The position numbers and the translations under genes were made by a program. 64,000 bases of DNA from Voacanga thouarsii (lineage: Eukaryota > Streptophyta > Magnoliopsida > Gentianales > Apocynaceae), in the NCBI GenBank assembly GCA_026120185.1, contig JANUWF010001683.1, forward strand, positions 4,100,001 through 4,164,000. Direction: 5' to 3'. Positions 56,361-64,000 of the stretch are shown here, piece after piece (position 1 is the stretch's first letter; each line of letters starts with the position of its first letter). The notes beneath the pieces were generated by a model, which was given only the letters and a program-made list of their open reading frames with translations, made no database searches and had not been told where the DNA came from.

Positions 56361-59300
56361 CAAAATGGTTGATCAACCATCAACCATGGCTGTTTTTCCG
56401 TTGGATCACTCAAGACTCTCCGTCGCGCGTGGACCTTCTTTTGTCTTCATCAAAGTAATCGACAATCAAGTATTCATTCTTAAATCCTTCTTTTTAAATT
56501 CTAAAATCATGTCTCTTAGGTGTTGATAGGGGGGATAGAATATGAATGGGAGATTGAGTATATGCATGTGGATTAGGGGAATGGAGTTTAGGCATGAGGA
56601 TTGTTGTATATGACTAGGTTGTATGTATTTTCTTGTTGAATCGATGTATGTTCTTTGTGCTTAATGAATTTTATGGATGTTTGAAGCATGTTAGACATCA
56701 TGACATCAAAGGTGATTAGGCTCTTATCTTTCATTTTCCTTTGAAGCCATTAATGATGATTATGCCTAGAAGGAAATTAGCCTTGTGATAGTATTTGATA
56801 ATTCGAGCATGTGTTCATAAATGGATTGGTTTATTATTTGATGTTGGAGAATGTATTTATGAATCTCTTCTAGCAATAGGAAAATCATGGTGGAAGATTA
56901 TTTTCTTGTTAAGTCTAGGTTATTTTTATTAGCAAAATTTTATTACTTTAATTAGAATTACCACTATATTTTTCTATAAAATTCGAAGCTCTAGGAAGAT
57001 TTGGATTGGATTATTAATTAAAATATTAATATTTTAACTATCAAATAAATAATATCTTTTATTAAAAATAATATATAATAATAATAAATAAATATTTTAT
57101 ATAAATAATAATAGTAATAAATAAAAATATTAGAATTAAATAATGGCCTTGTAGGCCCTAGTTAAAACTTTTACCTATATTCCTAAATATTATTTATATT
57201 AAAATCTATTTGTTATTTATCAATTAAAAATTTAATATAATTCATTTATTATTGATTTTAATTATTACTAATTATTTATTATCTATTAAAAAATTAATTT
57301 AAAAAAATATTTGTAATTTATTATTTATTTACAATAAAGCTATTTTTTTTAAATTACCATTTATTAATATTATCTAGGGCTTGGTATTTTTCAATATTCA
57401 AACCTTAGTTTATTTATTAATAATAATACTGAAGAGTTATTATTTGAGTCTATAATTTATCAGCAATTATTTTAGAAACTCTAGTTATTTTAACTTATCA
57501 AACTAGACTTATTTTATAAAATTCTTTATCATCTAGCCTTAAAGCTTAGAACATTAGGGTTAGGATTATTTGTGTAAGTGAATATAGCTTGAGTGTAACC
57601 TTATGTCTTGTGTTTACCCCAGGCGGGGTTAGGTCAGCCTTGGAAGACCTTTGAATTCAAGCAAGCAAAGGATCAGGTAAGCTCCTGCATAAAACTTGTT
57701 TGTTGTAAAAGGTTACCATGGCAAGCTAAACATGAAGTATGTGAATACTGATTTGGTAAAGGCAATTAAGGACTGTTTCTTTTCTTGATTCAGTCAAACC
57801 AATTATTTGAAAATTTTCAAAGTAGTTTTACTCAAACACTGAACTATTTCTAAAACTGATTTTAGCATGGACTTTAGAAACCCTTGATTGCCATTTTCAA
57901 GCAAAGCTATATTTTATCAGTTTTCTCCTAAGTGGGACAATCAAACGTTGAGTACTCAATAAGGGTAGGCTAGTAGTACTAGTTTTGAAGAGCAAGAGTG
58001 AGTCTTCTGGCAGGAGGCCACCTTCAGAAGATAAACTCAACTTAGAGAAACGTCAGTACTACTTAGTCACGCCGGTCCGAGCTAGCAGTTTTCAGTCATG
58101 TGGACTGTGTGTTGCCGGAGTGGACAACCGGTTTGTTTGGGTATAGAGAAGGAGAAGTATCTTACCCGGTAGGCCGATCACCTACCTTTTGTCAGTCTGC
58201 ACAATGTGTGGCATTCTGACTGGCAGTATGCTTAAAGTGTGGCATACTGACCATGTGCACATGGGGCCCAACGTGTGGTAACCCATAACCACCATGTTGA
58301 GTGGTTGATTTTATTAAACATGTAAGGTTGGAAAAGCCAAAACACCACTCTTGAGTTGACTATTATTTATTGCTTGCCAGTATTTCTCTTACGAAGATTT
58401 TATACTTTGCATTCGCGAACTGTTTTCACTAAACACCCAAAGCACACATGGACTTACTGAGATTTTTATCTCATCACCTTTTATGCCATGTTTTCAGGTC
58501 GATCCTGCTGTGGAGATGAATAGCTAGATTTGTTGCCTACGCTTTGAAGACTTTATGTTATTTTTCTTATGTGTTATTTTGAGAGATGGTAGCGAACAAT
58601 TTATTTTGGATTTGTTCATGTATTTTTGGATTGTAATAAGTTCAATTTTAAAGTATTACTTTTATTTTCTTTTGTGTGACCTAGTTATAAAGACCCCTTG
58701 TCCTTTAGACGGGGCGACATCCCTGGCCCTGTCAGGCCTAGGTAGTGGGGTGTTACAATATAATCTCAATATATCAAATGTGCAAATATCCTTAAACTTG
58801 AGATCTCCAAGGTACTTTGTTTGCTGAGCATTGTACTTTGATTCCAATATCTGGAGCTCGATCGAGGGCTGCCTATGGGATAGATATTGGGTACATTGTG
58901 AGGTAAACGAAAGTAGTTGAGAGGGTCAATAAAGGATTCACCACTCAAAACAGTAAGGACGAATATCTAGTGGGCACTTGTAGGAATTACTATTCGAGAA
59001 GTCCTTAGCCAAGGCGATTGTGTATTGAAAATAGTTCCAATTGATACACATCTCGAGTAGTGAGTTCTTGGTACAAGTACTATTGTATTCGGGCCAGAAT
59101 TAATTCTGGAGGGAGTTGGCACTAATTCTGTAGTCCAAACTGAATGAGATATTGTATGGTAAAAGGAGTTAAATGCACTAAAGTTTGTTATTGAAGGGTT
59201 CATGTCAAGCCACTTGACTTCCTGAACTCTTGGGTGGTCATGATGTGTTGCTAGATACCGCTCACGATATCTGAATATGGGTTTATTAATTGATGAATTA

Positions 59301-60074
59301 ATAAACCAATCCTGATTGAAATTAATAGGATTAATTCTAATTAATTATGGATTATTAATCTCAAAGACATTTGGATTAATTCATGATCTTTACCAATTGA
59401 CTGAGAAACCTAATAGGTAACACACAATGGAGGATTATATACTTGAGATGTTATTTGATAACATAGTGGGGTTAATTAGGAGAAAGAGAAGTTGTTATGA
59501 ACAAATTATAATTAGTTATAATTTATAGTCCAAACTGTAATTATGAGAACTTGATATTTCCAATTACAATTAGGGTATTCTAATAGGATTAGAATTCTCA
59601 ATTTTAGCAGGGTTTTTTCGGTTTATATGTATGACATAACCGAAACCCTCGCAAGAGGTTGATTCATGGGGGATAAAAAAAAAAAACCTAGACACACGAT
59701 AACCTTCTTCTTCTCTCTCTTTCTCATTTTGTTGAAAACATGAGACAACCCTAGCCGCCATCTTTTTCTGCTAGCACAAGAAATTTTGATGCTTGAGTGT
59801 ATGCTCTGTGTGGATTACTGTTAGAAATAATCACATACTGTGATCATAGTGGTTAGACGTTCAACTTTCATGAAGTTGGATCAAAAGGATTGCTGAACCA
59901 CGCCTCGACTTGAAGAAGAAAATTTTGTTCTTCGAACGATCAAACAAAGGTAAAAGCTGTTACCTTTATTATCTTTGTTTCTTGTTTTCCACACATAGGT
60001 GGGTCCTGGGATAGTATCTTGTTTTATTCTTCTGCTGCGTCGTATACGATACGCGAGAGATACCCAACACTATA

Positions 60075-61550
60075 GCTATAGTGTGGATTGGTACGCTATA
60101 GCTTGAGTATGGGTTGGTGGTTTTTCAAAGGTGGAGCATATACTTTGATACACAATAGGTGAGGTTTTCCTATGATACCAATATGCTTGTATGTTGGGTA
60201 CGTGTGACTAGTTAATTAAGATAGAGCCAAACAAGATAGTTTCTATGCTCATAACTGGAGCAATCATCCTCTTGTGATTGTCTAGGATAATCTATATAAT
60301 CAAAGGCCTTGTGAATATGGCTTAGTATAGTATGCTTTTGGGTAGCTCCCAGAAAAAAGCAGGTACATACTGGAAGTCATAGATGATCAGAACTAGATAT
60401 CCAAGGATAATAGAAGCCATTGAGAGTTATTTTAGTATATTTCTCTTATCTCAATAATGGGTTTTATATAGAGGGGGTATTTCGGTTATTACGCCTGTAA
60501 GCTTAAGATAATACTGTACGCAGCATTGATCTTGGGGTCAATATTTTCTTATGGTGATAAATAGAAATATTTAAAATGTAAAATACAATTATATTTATAG
60601 TAGTGATATTTTGGTCATTTTATTAGCCAATGGCAATGTGTCTTTTGCTCCTCGGAATAGCCCGTAAGTCCTAATTTATTTTGGGTTAAGGAAAATGGTG
60701 TTCATCAAAGTAGGTTTTATTTTATTTGGATAGTCTAATTTATTATTAAGCTAGAATAAAATAAAAGGCCCAATATAGAGAATAAAATAATTACCTAATT
60801 TAATTAGTTAATTAATTATTCAATGTCTAAGCCTTTATTTAATAATTAGCAATTATTCAATGTCTGAACCTAAACTAGGTATAAAGCTTAAGAAATTATT
60901 GAGGTCATTTTAAGTTAATTAATTATTTATTTATGGATTTTTTTATTAATTCAGTAATAAGTAAATAAATTATTTTAGACTTAATCCTGGACCCGAGGTC
61001 TTAGGATTTAGCTTAAGCCCAATTAGGCTAGGGCTAACCTAATTAGCCAGCTAGACACATGGGCATCGAACAGAATGTGAGAGATTTATAGTTATGTGAA
61101 CTCTTTGTTTTTTGAAGTACTCAGAGATAAAGTTTTAGAGATTATTATTAATTAGGAACTCTATGTGAGTCTAGGAGACCTAGAAACCTCTTTGGCAAGC
61201 CTTAAGATCTCTCTCATCTTTCCTTCCTCTATGTTCTTCTATCTTTGAAAAACAAGATCAGAGATTTTTTGTTCTCCTGATTACTACTCGTTAGTAGCTA
61301 GTCGGAAGAAAATGATAGCATTATCTTCTTTACCCATTGCTTTCACTGGTAGTGTTAGGTGGAGGATATATTCTACAAAACAAGGATTTGGCATTCATGT
61401 AAAGAAGGAGCCAGAGGCTAGCAGGATTGTCAGTAGGGCCTTTTGTCCAATCTCCAGTGCTTACGCAACTGAATTCATTTGTACAGTCTAAGAAAATCAA
61501 ATGCAGAGATATTAAAACTTTAAACTTCTGTTGTGTGCCTGTGCATGTTT
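60075..61550 (+). repeat. Copia-B2 3' LTR, piece 3
   Basis: Continues piece 2 (gtttgagtatgggttggtgg-like text as at 36390 and 39660). Ends where a third Copia-B LTR begins, just before its own expected end. Confidence 0.82.
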
Positions 61551-63457
61551 TGTTGGGAAGTATGCCCTCTTAGACTAGGTTTCTGATGTAATTTTAACAT
61601 GTATTAATAAAAGAATTTTTCACAGAATTGTTTGTGAAATGTTCTTTATATTTGTCAAACGATTTAAAAAATTATTCGTGTGAGTGGAGGTCTTTCACAG
61701 TAAAGTATGGACCATTGGATACTTAACACATAAACTACTGTTCATAACCAAATGATGAGAATGGAAATCTCATCATGACAAGGTTATTGTGTCATAAATT
61801 CTAAATAGGGAATGTCTTACCTTTAACCAATGAGTAGTCTTCTCATTTCACAACACAATCGTATTTCAAATACATAGAACAAGACCTGTAGTAATAGTTT
61901 TTAAAAGTACTATATGATAGAAACCTAGACTACTACTACAACGTGAGCTTGTACTCTACAGCTTGAGTATAAGTTGGTAGTCTAACGAAGTTGGAAGCAT
62001 ATACTTTGATATACTGTAGTTGAGGTTCTTTAAAAGAACCAATATACTTGTATGTTGAGTATATATGACTAGTTAGTCAAGAGAGACTTGTGCAAGATAA
62101 TGTCTACACTATATTGCCCCTTGTGGTTATCCGGATGATTTAAATATCCAGGGCCCTGGGAACATGAACTGGATATTGGCTTTAGTATAGCTCCCTTGGA
62201 AAGTTAAAATATTCTAAGAAGTCGTAGATCCTTGGACTAAAAGCCTAAAGATGATAGATATTTTTTAGGGAGGTGTTAGTACACTCTTTCCTTTCTAAAT
62301 GTACGGTAGTGTATAGAAGGGTATTTTAGTCATTTCACATGTAAGTCGAAGATAAAGCTAACGTAGCATCGTCCTTAGGGTCAATATTTCCTTATAGTGA
62401 TATTAGAAAATATTTAAAATACAAATACAGCTATTTATATAGCAATGGTATTTTAGTCATTTTAAAAGCCAAGGCAATGTGTCTTTTTGTTCCTCAGTAT
62501 AGCCCGTAAGTCCTAATTATTTTAGGTCGAGGAAATGGTCAGAATAAAAGGATTTTATTTTATTTAGGAAGTCTAATTTATTTTAGACTAGAAAAAAATA
62601 AAAGAACAAGAGAAATTGATTTTATTATCTAGTCTAATTAGTTAATTAATTATTCAGGGCCTAAGCTCAGATTGAATAATTTAAAAAATTAACCTGGGCT
62701 TAAACTAGTTAATAAAAGGCTTAAATAATTATTTTAGTTCATTTGGGCTTTTTAATTATTTAGTATGTTATTTTAATAGACTCAGAAAATAAATAATTAA
62801 TGGTTATTATTTTTGGGCTCATTGGATCCAACGAAAATAATAAATTAATTTTGGGCCAATAGCCTGGACTAAAAGGTTATTTTGATTCACAGAATAGAAG
62901 AGTTAAGGCTTAGCCAAACCTCTTCTGTTGATAGCATCCAGGAGTTTTTAAAATATCAAAACTCTTTTTTTTTTTTTTGGTTATCTGAGATTGTGATTAG
63001 TCGTGGATTGTTATAGGGTTCTCTTAAGTGGAATCAAATAATAATAATAAAAAATAACAGAGCTTTTTCCTCTATCAAGCTCTCTCACTCTCGTTGGTTT
63101 TTTTTTTTTTTTTTGGTCATCTTCTTAATTTTGCTAAATCATTAGAAAAGGCTCAAGAAGAGTTTCTTCTTTATTTCACCAACTAGATTGGGCGGGAAAA
63201 TATTCTGAGAAGCGAAAAGCTTCGTGTTCATGCCACAGAGGAGTCAAAGGATTGCTGGGTTTCAACTGGTGTCGTCGAGACGAGAAGCCACTCCAGCAGT
63301 TCGCACATCTTCTTCTAAGCCAAACAGACTAAGGACACGCAAAGGTATTGTTTTTTGCCTCCACTGCACCATGTCTGGCTCTTTTTCTGGTTCTATTCAT
63401 AGTTTTTCTAGTTTTTGTCATAGCATGCATGGCTTCTGTTTTGATTTCAAAGCATCA
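61551..63457 (+). repeat. Copia-B3 5' LTR
   Basis: tgttgggaagtatgccctc to aaagcatca, 1907 bp, alike to the B1 LTR. Followed by a primer site, which marks it as a 5' LTR of an element that continues past the window. Confidence 0.88.
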
Positions 63458-63459
63458 AG

Positions 63460-63471
63460 TGGTATTAGAGC
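63460..63471 (+). other. Copia-B3 primer binding site
   Basis: tggtattagagc, one mismatch to the initiator-Met tRNA primer site, two bases after the LTR. Confidence 0.9.
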
Positions 63472-63576
63472 ATAATTCTTTGAAAGGCTTAGGATTGATA
63501 CATGCTAGTTAATAAAATTGGCAAAACTAATTTTGTTTAATTCCATGAGATCCTCTGTTGTTTTTGGTATGGATAG
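63472..63576 (+). other. Copia-B3 leader start
   Basis: Internal sequence after the primer site, broken at 63577 by another element; gatag at 63572-63576 would be its target duplication. Confidence 0.55.
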
Positions 63577-64000
63577 TGTCACGCCTCAGAACTGAAGATG
63601 ACATGGCAACACCCCAAAAAGAAAATGTCAAACCGTTACATACCATAAACAATCAAAACATAACATTCTAGTAATATTTAAAGAATATCCTTACATCGTC
63701 TTTAAATCTAAATCAAAACATACATAAAACTAAATGAAAATGAAAAATAACTAGTCACTTTAGATCCTCTTCAAACCATTCTTCCAACTCATCCTCATCT
63801 AACTGAGAACTTGCAAAATGTTGAATAAGGAGTAAGCTCACTAGAATGTTTTAAAATCTGGCTTACTTGGGATTGAGCATGCTAAATATACATATATATT
63901 TACAAAACATTTGGTTAAAAGAGCTTAGAAATTTAGGATAAACACAACTCATGGGGATTTAACATATCTTCCTGGTGGGTTGGTCGCACCAGGTGAAGGT
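63577..64000. mobile_element. Start of another LTR element, cut by window end
   Basis: Abrupt change to tgtcacgcctcag, a form common at gypsy LTR ends. Text such as ctcatcctcatctaactgag reads like an antisense LTR, so the element may be on the minus strand. The other end and its target duplication lie outside the window. Confidence 0.45.

Larger units (their letters stand above)
54422..58757 (+). mobile_element. Gypsy1 solo LTR (TSD atata)
   Basis: tgtgaaacccc to ggggtgttaca, 4336 bp, flanked by atata at 54417-54421 and 58758-58762. Carries the tRNA-like block (54669-54736), a poly-T run at 54771-54787, a CT tract (56330-56358), and an open short frame (56365-56526). Confidence 0.94.
53993..60069 (+). 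mobile_element. Copia-A solo LTR (TSD ctata), split by Gypsy1 solo LTR
   Basis: tgttagtgttgtgccc to gagatacccaaca, TSD ctata at 53988-53992 and 60070-60074. About 1.74 kb once 54422-58757 and one atata are removed. Hairpin at 59280-59307. Confidence 0.93.
39194..61550 (+). mobile_element. Copia-B2, heavily interrupted Ty1/copia element
   Basis: 5' LTR piece 39194-40660, gag from 44230, polymerase parts, and a 3' LTR in three pieces 52053-52236, 53764-53992 and 60075-61550. Five insertions or duplications lie in it. The 5' LTR end and primer site have been lost with the CACTA-like insertion. No outer target duplication was found. Confidence 0.82.

Noticed and set aside
1..64000. An integrated pararetrovirus
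   Set aside because: All polymerase pieces are joined to integrase and LTRs with tRNA primer sites and target duplications; no movement protein or coat motif of such viruses was seen.

Overview
The window is gene-poor, repeat-packed DNA from a flowering-plant nuclear genome. The evidence is several families of LTR retrotransposons with plant-type primer binding sites complementary to the initiator-Met tRNA (TGGTATCAGAGC-like), Ty1/copia and chromodomain Ty3/gypsy polyproteins, 5-bp target-site duplications (TSDs), long LTRs of 1.5 to 4.3 kb, and a miniature LTR element (TRIM). No intact host gene was recognised. Every polyprotein is broken by stops, frameshifts or deletions, so nothing here looks able to move on its own. 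Species cannot be told from the sequence. Family labels used here: Copia-A, Copia-B, Gypsy1, Gypsy2, Gypsy3, X, TRIM.

Layout. 1-1533: the tail of a probable tandem duplication holding a Copia-A LTR piece, a TRIM copy and a Gypsy3 LTR end. 1534-11810: Copia-A, complete with two LTRs and TSD ctatc, its 5' LTR carrying a concatenated TRIM. Copia-A sits inside the integrase gene of Gypsy2 (minus strand), whose body continues at 11816-16237 and whose 5' LTR runs from 16238 to 33945. That LTR is split by Gypsy1 (16762-28964, full length, TSD tttgg) and by an X solo LTR (31195-32741, TSD agcat). Gypsy2 itself lies in another X LTR (tail at 33946-34080), which lies in a Copia-B polyprotein (34081-35940) with its 3' LTR at 35954-37832. 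After a decayed gypsy LTR-like stretch comes a second Copia-B element (39194-61550). Its 5' end is replaced by a CACTA-like sequence with a possible captured gene fragment (40661-43399), and its body is split by a Copia-A solo LTR (45917-47667, TSD caagg) and an X LTR (TSD aaaga). Its 3' LTR is split by a reversed X solo LTR (52237-53758, TSD gtatg) and a Copia-A solo LTR (53993-60069, TSD ctata) that contains a Gypsy1 solo LTR (54422-58757, TSD atata). A third Copia-B LTR with primer binding site starts at 61551, and another LTR-like end starts at 63577.

The TSDs give a clean relative order of insertion up to four layers deep. The most notable points are: the concatenated TRIM, and its presence at the same site in two neighbouring Copia-A LTR copies but not in the 3' LTR; a tRNA-like (Pol III box A/B) block kept in all three Gypsy1 LTRs; a conserved hairpin in Copia-A LTRs; a young 633-bp tandem duplication; an in-frame 62-codon duplication in a gag; and the CACTA-like segment with spliced-gene-like pieces. 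I found no evidence of a wholly new system beyond these.
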